Assembly (NCBI GenBank): GCA_900088475.1
Contig: FLMG01003686.1
Span: forward strand, 186,001 to 250,000
Direction: 5' to 3'
DNA from: Hyphochytrium catenoides
Lineage: Eukaryota > Sar > Hyphochytriomycetes > Hyphochytriales > Hyphochytriaceae
Length of the DNA stretch: 64,000 nt
Shown here: positions 27,701 through 35,552 of the stretch, piece after piece
Layout: the number at the start of each line of letters is the position of its first letter
Position numbering within the stretch: position 1 is the first letter of the stretch
Notes under the pieces: model-generated
What the model saw: only the letters and a program-made list of their open reading frames with translations
Told to the model about the DNA's origin: nothing
Database searches by the model: none
Made by a program: the position numbers and the translations under genes

Positions 27701-30700
27701 GATGTTAGCGTTCCAGTCGAGTACCTATTAGCAACAAGCATTTTCTGGCCTTTCAATGTCTCAAATATGCTCACAACGCAAGGGCCAGCACCAAGAGACC
27801 CCTCGTTGATATCCTTTAGACAAACTAGGCGGTTGTCCTCAGTGTAGACGAACTTTTGTCCGGGGGCATCTCTATTTTCCTTCATGACAATGCGATGCCT
27901 TCGTACCGATCCATATTGATTTTCGGTGTCCGTGTATTCTTCTACTTCCCAGACCTTACCCGCATTGTCACTACGAATCTGAATAGGAATATTTCTTGGA
28001 ATAGGAATCTCACGGAAGAAGCATTCTATCCATTCATTCTGGTAGGCCCGCTCATAGCGTGTAGCTTGAGGATTGACCGGTCCATGGTCTAGGTATCTGC
28101 CAGGCCAGTAGACAGATTGAGCCACCTGATGGTTGCCAACAGTGTAGATCCTCCACCACCACCGCCTGTGACTAAGGTCGTTCGTGTCTTGCAGGCTAAT
28201 GGTCTTGCCATCATCTCCAATAGATACATACTTTCCTGTTCTTGCGTTCTGAATGACCCCTGCGGAGTACCACTTGTCCCCAATCATGCGCCACCACTGG
28301 TATGGATCCTTAGCATCATCCACCTTACGGATAAAGCTATTTTGATCATTCGTTGCTAGGTACTCCTTATCCCAACACTTGATCCGGAAGAGAGGACCCT
28401 TCCATACTTTTTGCTCGAGCTTGTAGTAGATAATATCAAAGTATTGGTTCTCTGATCCGTTGAACTCATAGGTTCCCAGTTTAGCATCTCGTGCATCAAG
28501 AGCTCTATTCGTATCTTTTCTAACTATACGACCACTGTCCCATACCTGTATCTGGCGCCACGGCTCGAACTTACCATCATAGTCCCTGTTATACATCATA
28601 ATGCCATGCCCGTCCGCCACGTTGTTACCCACATCCATGACGACCCGATTTGATCCACCTTTTTGCTCTGTGGACCACTGATGAAGAACGTGGGGTGAGG
28701 CGACATCAATTTTCCATTTTTGATATAAATCATCTTTCTCAATCGGTTTACATGTCTCACGACGCAACCAACGTTTGTCACCTGAGCACGTGTCCCCAAA
28801 GCCACACCAGTCTGTAGCAAAGAGGCACTCACTATGAGGGACAGTCCGGATGATCACGTCAGTATGCGGGACATCGAAAAACGCAGCATCATACCGAAGC
28901 TGAGGTATCATGTGGTTCAAGCTGGGGAGGTAATGAATGTTGAACCTTTGCGCTTCACTACCGTTAGCTACGAACATCTGTAGTATAGTACCATCTGCTG
29001 ATGAATTCTGTGGTACATCAAACACCTTACCATTAGCGCCACTGCGGAAGTAGTTGTCGTAGTAGCTCCAGACCTCGTTCCAGTCGCCATAGTTAGTGTC
29101 CCATAACAGAGGGCCATGATCCGAACCTCCTTTATTGACCGACAAGCCGCCCAAAGTGTGCAGGAACCATAGCCCAGAGTCATTCATTCTCCAATAGAAC
29201 ATGAACTCCGCGATGAGCGATGGAACCCCAAGCATAAGCTTAGCATCCTTATTCATATTTTGTGTACGGACGAACTTGCCACTACCCCGATGCTCAATGA
29301 ATATTGGTATAGCAAATCTTTGGTTAGCAGAGTAGTTTATAGGGTGTACTTGCATGGTCACGTCATCTGCCGTTCCATCAGGTATGTCCATCACCAAGTC
29401 GGGATAGTCTGTTGCAATGTAGCCCTTTGCTGTGAAGTAGAGCCTTTGATTACGATTATTGTAGTCATGCTGAACCCCTCGAAGTTTCCTGTTGCCTTCG
29501 CCATTACAGTCTATTGCCAGATAAGGATAGGGCACACTTCTAATGTAGGGTCCATCGTTCCACCAGCGCTGTTGCATGTTACCTGTGAACGCCTGCTGCA
29601 TAATGTCACTTCCACTACTGTTTCCTGTAAGAGTGAGATACTTGCCCTGAGCTGTTCGAATAAAGAAGTATGAGAGGTTAGGGATAGCAAGGCTCTTATA
29701 TTGGATATTAAACCATTGATTGGTGTTAGTCACTCCACAAGTCCATGCAATAGGGTTATTAGGCCCGAAGTCAAGAAACTTACCGGGCCAAAAGGCGCTT
29801 TGAACACACTGGTGGTCGTCCTTGGTGTAGATACGCCACCACCAACGCCTTTCACTAGCATCGCCAGTACCAATGCTTACTGTTTGTCCGTCATCCTCCA
29901 GCCGCATATACTTGTTTGCTCCGATGTTCCGGATGAGGAAAGCACCGTGGGCCCCGTTACCTTCAGCCACCCATAAGAAGTTTCTGTTCTGTTCATCCAA
30001 GGCCATCTTGTCAATGTGCGTACCAGCTCCGTTAACACCTAGATAGTTGCCATTCCAGCATCGGATCATGAAGGGCACGTCCTTTAGCACACGCTGCTCT
30101 AGTCTATAGAAGACGACGTCCCACCATTTATCATTTCCTGCATTGTTATAGTTCCAAAGTATGGCATAGTTGCCATCGCCGTTAATCAAACATTGGTCGG
30201 TTCCTGGCTTAACGAAGAGGCCACTATTCCAGAACACCATCTTGCGATGTGCTGGAGAGTTACCGCGAACATAGGTCCGGACAACTGTGCCGTCCTTCCC
30301 ATCAGCAGTGTCCATGACAACCCAATCTGATGTCGACATGTTAGCCCACTCGTGCAAGACCTCCTGTGTGTCAGGCTGAATGCGCCACTGAGACTTCGTC
30401 CCAATGTCCTTAAGTTCTTGAAAGGGTTTGAAGGAGATCCAGTTGGTCTTATCTTCGCAAGTGTCACCCGCAGCACCACACCAGTCATCCGACCATATAA
30501 GTGCATTTTTGTACACTCCGCGAATGACAACCCATTTATCCAGAACCTCACTCACAGGACCATCGTTCGCACGGTTTATAGCGAACCCCTCCTTCGAGCC
30601 ACCGTAACTAGGTCCTCGAGCTATGGACGAGACAACGTAAGGTTCCTTCCTGCTCTGCTTAGAGCGCCGGTCCCTCAAGCGAAGACCTGGGCGGTTGATC

Positions 30701-30702
30701 AT
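24790..30702 (-). CDS. Giant lectin-like membrane-anchored surface protein
   Basis: 1970 residues. The N-terminal 1350 residues are beta-trefoil-like, with many QxW-type and WWWRIY segments. Two long modules are duplicates: about 55-340 and 614-905 share a DWCG...TC start, a VFYRLEQ/YYKLEQ segment, WWWRIY and WPGxxLDxGPxNP. From about 1350, a Cys-containing region holds two DLN...G motifs like a beta-prism fold. A B-type lectin motif (QEDGNLVIYD) is at about 1704-1713. Then come cysteines, a Pro/Thr-rich stalk (1839-1871), one transmembrane helix (about 1914-1934) and a basic tail. The layout fits a host-binding adhesin on the virion. The trefoil family is suggested by repeats, not proven. 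Confidence 0.75.
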   Translation of the reverse strand: MINRPGLRLRDRRSKQSRKEPYVVSSIARGPSYGGSKEGFAINRANDGPVSEVLDKWVVIRGVYKNALIWSDDWCGAAGDTCEDKTNWISFKPFQELKDIGTKSQWRIQPDTQEVLHEWANMSTSDWVVMDTADGKDGTVVRTYVRGNSPAHRKMVFWNSGLFVKPGTDQCLINGDGNYAILWNYNNAGNDKWWDVVFYRLEQRVLKDVPFMIRCWNGNYLGVNGAGTHIDKMALDEQNRNFLWVAEGNGAHGAFLIRNIGANKYMRLEDDGQTVSIGTGDASERRWWWRIYTKDDHQCVQSAFWPGKFLDFGPNNPIAWTCGVTNTNQWFNIQYKSLAIPNLSYFFIRTAQGKYLTLTGNSSGSDIMQQAFTGNMQQRWWNDGPYIRSVPYPYLAIDCNGEGNRKLRGVQHDYNNRNQRLYFTAKGYIATDYPDLVMDIPDGTADDVTMQVHPINYSANQRFAIPIFIEHRGSGKFVRTQNMNKDAKLMLGVPSLIAEFMFYWRMNDSGLWFLHTLGGLSVNKGGSDHGPLLWDTNYGDWNEVWSYYDNYFRSGANGKVFDVPQNSSADGTILQMFVANGSEAQRFNIHYLPSLNHMIPQLRYDAAFFDVPHTDVIIRTVPHSECLFATDWCGFGDTCSGDKRWLRRETCKPIEKDDLYQKWKIDVASPHVLHQWSTEQKGGSNRVVMDVGNNVADGHGIMMYNRDYDGKFEPWRQIQVWDSGRIVRKDTNRALDARDAKLGTYEFNGSENQYFDIIYYKLEQKVWKGPLFRIKCWDKEYLATNDQNSFIRKVDDAKDPYQWWRMIGDKWYSAGVIQNARTGKYVSIGDDGKTISLQDTNDLSHRRWWWRIYTVGNHQVAQSVYWPGRYLDHGPVNPQATRYERAYQNEWIECFFREIPIPRNIPIQIRSDNAGKVWEVEEYTDTENQYGSVRRHRIVMKENRDAPGQKFVYTEDNRLVCLKDINEGSLGAGPCVVSIFETLKGQKMLVANRYSTGTLTSAQFYFLSNGYIGTSMGTYVVDIVGNSKIEGALVQAYTSDSNTNEAQRFHIPFSLQNKHSGLFVAAQGTVNGAAIVQKTEYVYGDAYRFYLRYSNSHAHLLIVNLGTMKCLDRGGSDGKLVVWSCGDDNQNQWFEILGNAIKSIFDGKAVDVPNFSTSQVELATWTFSGSAAQQFIFYYTNPRAATALDRHAGMPFLIQKGTKCLTSTDSSDDAPVAVAECVGVEPSQQWIFGPLGRIQNVQTRNYLEYGGYNYLGANRGDMVPVTRGLRDNNDSNRKRQTFVFKDGKIKPDQDSTRALDLNGNLLRWWSDNGTASQQWNAYATQGQDDGTVNDEGVLDITVTDSSDHCPASAGYTYNTNNLNEGISGSKNIYLCSLKGKGKSGLTRLGTTTEANQLGSCPSLDGIVNVDLNWGAGGETTTVRLCKGITKAVDEVTTGTEASHKRYINDVRVGIGNSQQTAKDQARAGGYNLIDADLNGLTYTGGAKAFKGDTSMYLGYKQDVGDSTKSQSQQKVVFQNSNYCKIGQNLNHAPICEPSVMAGKQVVVDGRTVWQHDTDYIDLYMNPTSGILAPVNNDYSRAYNRLKTNYYKCRDFIKTMSTRGHTQVDEFIVRYAKSLTPVLKFTYKNISPLPTAKYTNEIILKKNEFLHSNTKPSITDSWGNELKIQTSLGLGKLVLRWGNDKSILWETPLIAGVPPYQVKMQEDGNLVIYDSTNAAKWSSNTNQCVPGVTEMYFKNVPKENYIGLFEIDPLISCMTAEGVDIPILDAQGNRSTMHVPGHCRSQECIKAGENAYKTKNMVDSPCVPQVVCTNIIDVSQVQELKISGMIKQENDCNMTVNNPPPPPTSSPAATPSPTPTTSPTPTTASAPTTSGSNGSSQVGLPGGNTVTSGTVTSATTQAPAANPITATPPASARVQDVSSSPDVPVWLIVLIVCIVLALLGGGGIVALRARKGKATTKPSLPTITSQT

Positions 30703-30735
30703 GGTCTAACAAACAGGGTCAACCAAGTTCTGTTC

Positions 30736-30745
30736 CCTTTATACT
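30736..30745 (-). promoter_or_regulatory. TATA-like box before the giant lectin gene
   Basis: On the minus strand AGTATAAAGG lies about 34 bases before the ATG at 30702. It resembles the TATA-type boxes in front of other putative virion genes in this window. Confidence 0.35.
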
Positions 30746-30846
30746 AGGCCCTTCAAAAAAAATTATCTCCAACCAATTCCAAACCCAACGACTACTCCGT
30801 ACAATTAGCTTAGTCGATAACATTGATTAGTTATATAAGGAAAGTC

Positions 30847-31074
30847 ATGATGTCTGAGCGAGGAAGACGGAACCGATTGGACAGACTCTTCTCCAAGGTA
30901 CCAACAAACATCCGTAGACAAATCAAAGCTGACGATGTGGCCCTGTATAGTGTGACGGAGCAGAGTGTCGCAGACGAGATGACAAGTTTACTACTCAAAT
31001 ATTGTCCTGGGACACAAGTGCTAACGGATGCGACTGCTTGCATCGGAGGCAACACACTAAGCTTCGCGAAGTAG
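30847..31074 (+). pseudogene. Truncated TGS1-like RNA cap methyltransferase fragment
   Basis: 75 residues from ATG. The segment LYSVTEQSVADEM followed by TDATACIGGNTLSFA matches the start of the trimethylguanosine-synthase-type methyltransferase domain: an S-V-T-x-x-x-x-A lead-in, then motif I with GGNT. NCLDVs encode such enzymes. The frame stops at a TAG directly after motif I, so strands 2-7 and the catalytic Trp/Asn-Pro-Pro region are missing. No continuation is found downstream in any frame. Instead a homing-endonuclease-like remnant lies on the other strand 15 bases away. It is therefore a broken gene, unless a longer copy exists elsewhere. Confidence 0.65.
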
Positions 31075-31088
31075 ATGGATAGAGCCAG

Positions 31089-31352
31089 CTACGGCGGGCA
31101 TCCGACATATATTCTATTCAGAGTATACCCACCTATATACAGCACATTTTTAAAAGCAGTGTTAATATTAGAAGGAGCCCTATTTACGTCCATAGCTGCC
31201 CCTGATATAGAATTATACTTCTGTAAAATACTACCTGCAATATCTAATTTGGAAACAGCCCTTGTTTTCCTACTGATTGCATCTCTAGGCAAACCATTTA
31301 ATGAATCATCAATAAATTTCCACTTGAATCCTCCAGCAGTTCGCAATGCACT
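31089..31352 (-). mobile_element. Remnant of a homing endonuclease C-terminal repeat region (NUMOD-like)
   Basis: An open stretch of 87 codons on the minus strand with no ATG near its start (TAA at 31353-31355). The translation has TAGGFKWKF at the start, then RAVSKLDIAGSILQKYNSI, an Ala-Ala pair, and a Ser-x-Ile-x-x-Ala helix. This is the pattern of the nuclease-associated NUMOD modules at the C-terminus of HNH and GIY-YIG homing endonucleases, where each module often ends in AGGF-x-W. The nuclease domain is absent. It probably marks an intron or endonuclease insertion that decayed beside the cut cap methyltransferase gene. Based on the motif only. Confidence 0.55.
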
Positions 31353-31437
31353 TTATGATACTTGCATGTGCCGTGGCAATGTAATGGTATCGTACTGCCA
31401 CCGAAAAAAAAAATATATTTTTTATTATCTTCACTAG

Positions 31438-31450
31438 TTTATATATAACC
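31438..31450 (+). promoter_or_regulatory. TATA-like box before the PAN-domain gene
   Basis: TTTATATATAACC ends 23 bases before the ATG at 31474. It resembles the AT boxes before the small membrane protein gene and other putative virion genes. Confidence 0.4.
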
Positions 31451-31473
31451 TATTAACCCGTTCTTGTCTGGAG

Positions 31474-32367
31474 ATGGCATTCGAGCTTGGTACTTTCTTT
31501 CTTGGTTGCGTGGTGTTATTGCTCTTGGTGCTGATCTATATCACCTTGACGCCGCCTCCCGTGACCGTTCTTGGGAGCTACCCTGATGGCCCCTCCACTA
31601 CTACTAGTACTACGGCGCTCCCACCAACTGACAAACCTAATTATTTCAGCTGGGGTAATCTTCCAGAGTTCAAGTATGAAGGAGACTTCTCAGATGCTCC
31701 TCAACGAACGTATGGCCGGGAGATCATGATTAACGATACTTTCTCTATCAAAGGAAATTCTGGGCAGGCAGTGAAATGTTCCACAACAAAGCAAACCTTA
31801 AGGTTCTCAGGGAATAGGATGACAGGTGTCTTCGCCTATCCAAATGCACCGTTACCCGCGTCCTCAGGTACACTACTAATTGAGTTCCTGCTCGATGGTT
31901 GGGCATACTATGCGGAACCACATTTTATGGGACCCGGAGAGGCACCAAAGGTCAGAACTGCTAGAATTGGACACCCACGAAGCGAGTCTCTAAACTACGT
32001 CAAGACTCATATCACGCTTGATAAACTTTCCCGCTTCCGTCGTTATCAGCTCCTGTCTAACAACACCGATGCTCCCAGCAGCTTTACGATTATTGCAGCC
32101 AGGATGACAGTTATTGATCCTGCTGATCTGACTCGTAAGACGTTTACTAGGTATGCGGATACGAAGTTTGGTGGTGCACTTGGTGCGGCGTATGCTAACA
32201 CAACCACCTTGGACGCGTGTGAAAGCGAATGTAACCAAGATCCTTTCTGCCAAGCATACCGCTTTGACACTACTGCCACTACTTGTACTCCACACTATAC
32301 TGCAGGCCCTAGTGCAGAAGCCCTTGTCGGTACCACCACAGGTATTGTTGCTAACAGCACATTTTAA
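31474..32367 (+). CDS. PAN-domain membrane-anchored surface protein
   Basis: 297 residues. A signal-anchor helix lies at about 5-27 (FFLGCVVLLLLVLIYITL), then a Pro/Ser/Thr linker (28-56). A beta-rich domain (57-215) begins NYFSWGNLPE, which aligns with NYFTFRDLPS in the collagen-like protein. One PAN/apple module near the C-terminus has C-x3-C (DACESECNQDPFC). Organisation matches the non-collagen part of the 9823-12036 protein, so the two are paralogues. Likely exposed on the virion for attachment. Confidence 0.75.
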   Translation: MAFELGTFFLGCVVLLLLVLIYITLTPPPVTVLGSYPDGPSTTTSTTALPPTDKPNYFSWGNLPEFKYEGDFSDAPQRTYGREIMINDTFSIKGNSGQAVKCSTTKQTLRFSGNRMTGVFAYPNAPLPASSGTLLIEFLLDGWAYYAEPHFMGPGEAPKVRTARIGHPRSESLNYVKTHITLDKLSRFRRYQLLSNNTDAPSSFTIIAARMTVIDPADLTRKTFTRYADTKFGGALGAAYANTTTLDACESECNQDPFCQAYRFDTTATTCTPHYTAGPSAEALVGTTTGIVANSTF

Positions 32368-32398
32368 ACATTAAAAGACTTAAAGGAACACATTTGAC

Positions 32399-34897
32399 TT
32401 AGATCTGCCTACCAATTACAATTCTACGGATTGACTTAAACTTGTCAGTGAGCAGTGAGGCTAATGAGCTTTTGGAAGTTGTCCTGGTTTTTTTCGGCTT
32501 CTTGTAAGGTGATGGAGGAGTTATGTCCATCTCAAGAGCTCCATTGATACCTTCAGTGAAGTTTGGGCTTAGAGTGTTGGCTTTACGTTTGTTCTGATGA
32601 AGCCTCTCTGTCCAAGTTGCCGGGGTGGAGCTGGCTCTCCGGAGAAGTCGTTCGCTCTGCCTGACTGCTGGCTTAGCACTGCTCGAGCACGCCACATCGT
32701 CCGGATATCCAATTGAGTCTCCAGATTCGTCACTGTCTTCAGGAGGGTGATGTGGTTGACGCAAGCCGCACTGTTGCCTAAGCTCGACGAATGTCTTCAT
32801 GCATACTGGACACTTTTTGGGATTGATTACGTCACCCTTCTCGCGGGTTATGCAGGCTTCGTGAAATATATGTTCACAGCCATCCATCTTGGCAACTCTC
32901 GCATTCTTACCAGTAGGTAGCTCCCCTTTAGTACAGTCAGGCTTGGCGCATTTGTGGGACTTAAGTGGAAAGACTTCGTAGACGAGGGCTGCATAGGTCG
33001 TCAGATTGGTAGCCTTCGTCTCGAACCCCGCAACCTTGTCCTTGCCAATCGCATCCCGACTCTCGTAACTCCCGTACTTGACAAACTGCTCCACACCCTG
33101 AACGATTCTACCACCAGGTAGCCTCCTATAATATGCCTTTCTGGCGATGCAATTTTGAAAACCTACAGATGTCAGCTCTGCAGGGTTACCGCAGTTAGGA
33201 CACTTCAGAAGACTATTTCCTTCTGAATCCTTGGTCTCGTGGTCGACGTTGATAACTCCGTATCCCCGACGGATTATAACTACTTTCAGTATACCGTTGT
33301 CAAAGCCATAGCTGTGACTTGCACAGTCTTTATCGGTACACTTCGCTTCGAAATGGAACCCGCCTCTGGGAGCGCGGTACTTCACCCCTTTCCTTGCTAT
33401 AGGCTTGATTGTAGATGGCATCTCCTTGGCCAAGATCTCTGGAGGAAGGTTTGGTTCAGCTTGCCCAACCAGTTTGATCTCCCCGTTGATCACAGCCTTT
33501 CTCATCACAAGGAGATCAAACCGTCCTTTTTCTGTCAAGGCTGACACCAGATCACCAATACCACTGTCACACTTTTCTAGGGTCACATTACCCTTGGAAG
33601 TTTTCAGATAGAGCACCTGCTCGTCCACAGGAATCTTGAAATGCATATGTATATGCCTCTTGATGTATGTGATGGTGTCGTGAGGGTAGAGTCCCAAGGA
33701 GATACCACTCTTGTGGGCAAGAGAGCTTGGGCCGGTCACCAACCTGACAGAAGCTTTGTAGGGCTTCTGAACACACTTAACCCAAACTTCGACGTCTCCA
33801 CGCGGAAGCACAAGATCTGCAAATTTGAGACCCACCAAAGGCTGGCTCAGCTGGTGCTTGCCCCTCTTGGTGATAATAGTGAAGTCAGCAGTTGTTGCTT
33901 CCAGGGCCCATCGTTTGATGACTTCGCTGCGGAAGGTCAATATAGAGTGATCCAAAGCTTTTGTGGTCGGCTGACTGAAGCGCATGTTGCCATTCTCATC
34001 AAAGACCTTAAGTCTGAAAGTGAAGATGGCTGGGTTGTTGGCACGCCTCGCAAGGTAAGGCAGAATTCTTGCTGGTCGATTCGCTTTGGTGTCACGGAGG
34101 TATGGTACGTCAAGACCTGCGCTGGCGATGGTAGACTCGTCCGAGAGAACACTCGCCATAACACTCTGCTTCAACTCAAGTTCTGGAAAGGAGACGTCGT
34201 CGAGTTGCTCCAACAAAAGTTGCTTCACCGTCCGGATTGTGTCGGTAGAGTTAACACAAACGGGAATCTCTCTCTCGTAGTTACCTTCTACCCATTTGAA
34301 CGTCATTTGATAGTTCTTGACAATGGGCTTGATCTCAAGGACACAACCCTTGGTAAGTTGTATGTCCACCAGAGCATTTCCGATGAAGGGCACAGAAGAA
34401 TCTTTGTGAACCATGGTCCACTCCCAGGTCTGAACGTCGTGGTGTGTAGAACCATTGACATATGAATTCACTACTGATGCCTCCTTCAGGATCTGTTGCT
34501 TCAGGTCCCGAAGCTTAACAAGCCCATCTTCAAATATATAGCCAGAGCGGCTCTGGCCTTGTTGATCAAATATTTTGAAGTTCAGATGAACAAAGGTGCG
34601 TGTGACGGCCCTGAAGCGGAAGTCTCCAGGTATGAAAGGGAGATAGTCAGCCAAGTACCGGTTGTCATTCTGAAGTTTCTCAATATCTCCACAATACAGA
34701 TCTTTCACCACTTGGTAATTCCAAGGCTTTCGCTCAGGGTGCTTATTCATTTCCGTGGCCAGCCAGACCTTGAACTCACCCACAGACGGAGAAGAGTAAT
34801 CCACCTGTAGCTCCTCCCAGTCCACCGGCATGAACCCACGCCATGCATGACGATAACCACGATCCTGAAACCAGGCCACTTGAAAGAGCCGACCCAT
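32399..34897 (-). CDS. Multi-ubiquitin-like-fold RING finger protein
   Basis: 832 residues from the ATG at 34897; the frame continues upstream only to a TTG. Residues about 90-520 hold several ubiquitin-like units. The clearest has HDTITYIKRHIHMHFKIPVD followed by QVLYLKTSKG, the ubiquitin helix-plus-IP turn. A Cys-rich part follows (about 540-620; GGFHFEAKCTDKDCASHSYG and CPNCGNP), then a C3H2C3-type RING at about 645-700 (CEHIFHEAC and CPVC) and a basic, Ser-rich tail. Ubiquitin-like plus RING suggests an E3 that recruits its own E2 or proteasome. The same architecture occurs in protist genomes. Roles are inferred. Confidence 0.72.
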   Translation of the reverse strand: MGRLFQVAWFQDRGYRHAWRGFMPVDWEELQVDYSSPSVGEFKVWLATEMNKHPERKPWNYQVVKDLYCGDIEKLQNDNRYLADYLPFIPGDFRFRAVTRTFVHLNFKIFDQQGQSRSGYIFEDGLVKLRDLKQQILKEASVVNSYVNGSTHHDVQTWEWTMVHKDSSVPFIGNALVDIQLTKGCVLEIKPIVKNYQMTFKWVEGNYEREIPVCVNSTDTIRTVKQLLLEQLDDVSFPELELKQSVMASVLSDESTIASAGLDVPYLRDTKANRPARILPYLARRANNPAIFTFRLKVFDENGNMRFSQPTTKALDHSILTFRSEVIKRWALEATTADFTIITKRGKHQLSQPLVGLKFADLVLPRGDVEVWVKCVQKPYKASVRLVTGPSSLAHKSGISLGLYPHDTITYIKRHIHMHFKIPVDEQVLYLKTSKGNVTLEKCDSGIGDLVSALTEKGRFDLLVMRKAVINGEIKLVGQAEPNLPPEILAKEMPSTIKPIARKGVKYRAPRGGFHFEAKCTDKDCASHSYGFDNGILKVVIIRRGYGVINVDHETKDSEGNSLLKCPNCGNPAELTSVGFQNCIARKAYYRRLPGGRIVQGVEQFVKYGSYESRDAIGKDKVAGFETKATNLTTYAALVYEVFPLKSHKCAKPDCTKGELPTGKNARVAKMDGCEHIFHEACITREKGDVINPKKCPVCMKTFVELRQQCGLRQPHHPPEDSDESGDSIGYPDDVACSSSAKPAVRQSERLLRRASSTPATWTERLHQNKRKANTLSPNFTEGINGALEMDITPPSPYKKPKKTRTTSKSSLASLLTDKFKSIRRIVIGRQI

Positions 34898-35552
34898 CCC
34901 TTTAACACTTTTTAGGCTCTGGAGGTTTTGAGATTTCAGTGTTGTATGGAAAGTTGACAAATGAGGTGTGGGGGTTCTGTCGTCCTGGAAGATCTTTGTT
35001 GGAAGCAAGATCTGTTGTGTTCCATACTAGATCCAAGATGCCGCTTGAGCACCTATATTGCGGACTATTGATAGATGCAGACCCACGGAGTATTAGTATT
35101 CTGACTCCGGTTATGCGGTTTCTAGAACTTTGGCGCGATTCACACAATACTTGTTTGTTCAAAGCTCATTCTACGAGTTGCTCAAGTGCTCAACAAGTGA
35201 TACGCATATGCAGTACTTGAGGGTTTCTATGACTCTGATGGATCCATTGAGCACTCGTTCATCAAGCCGTCTGGAACTCCAGCTAGACCACGGACCAGAC
35301 CAGAATCTCTCTGGGGTAGCCAACTGTTAACCTGCTCAAGCTATTCTCAAAGTATGCCTATCACCATGTTGTTGAGACTATAGACGTCTAGCACCCGCCC
35401 CCCAAAAAAAAATAAAGATCTCTTGAAAGCGTCTGACGGATGAAGTTTGATTGACACGGTTGCCCGTGCCTTATTTTTTATGTCTTTTTGGGTCTTTATT
35501 TCAATTTTTACTTTTTTTTGATTGTTAGAAGTCTACATACATATGGTTCTAT
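34898..35552. other. Intergenic, 655 bases, AT-rich at the right end
   Basis: No supported gene. Open frames on both strands are short, in shifted frames and of unnatural composition. The right end (35460-35530) is T-rich, matching the 3' side of the minus-strand gene ending at 35553. No strong hairpin was seen. Confidence 0.4.

Noticed and set aside
34898-35008. N-terminal extension of the ubiquitin-like/RING protein
   Set aside because: It starts with TTG and its composition is unlike the rest; the first ATG at 34897 is preferred.
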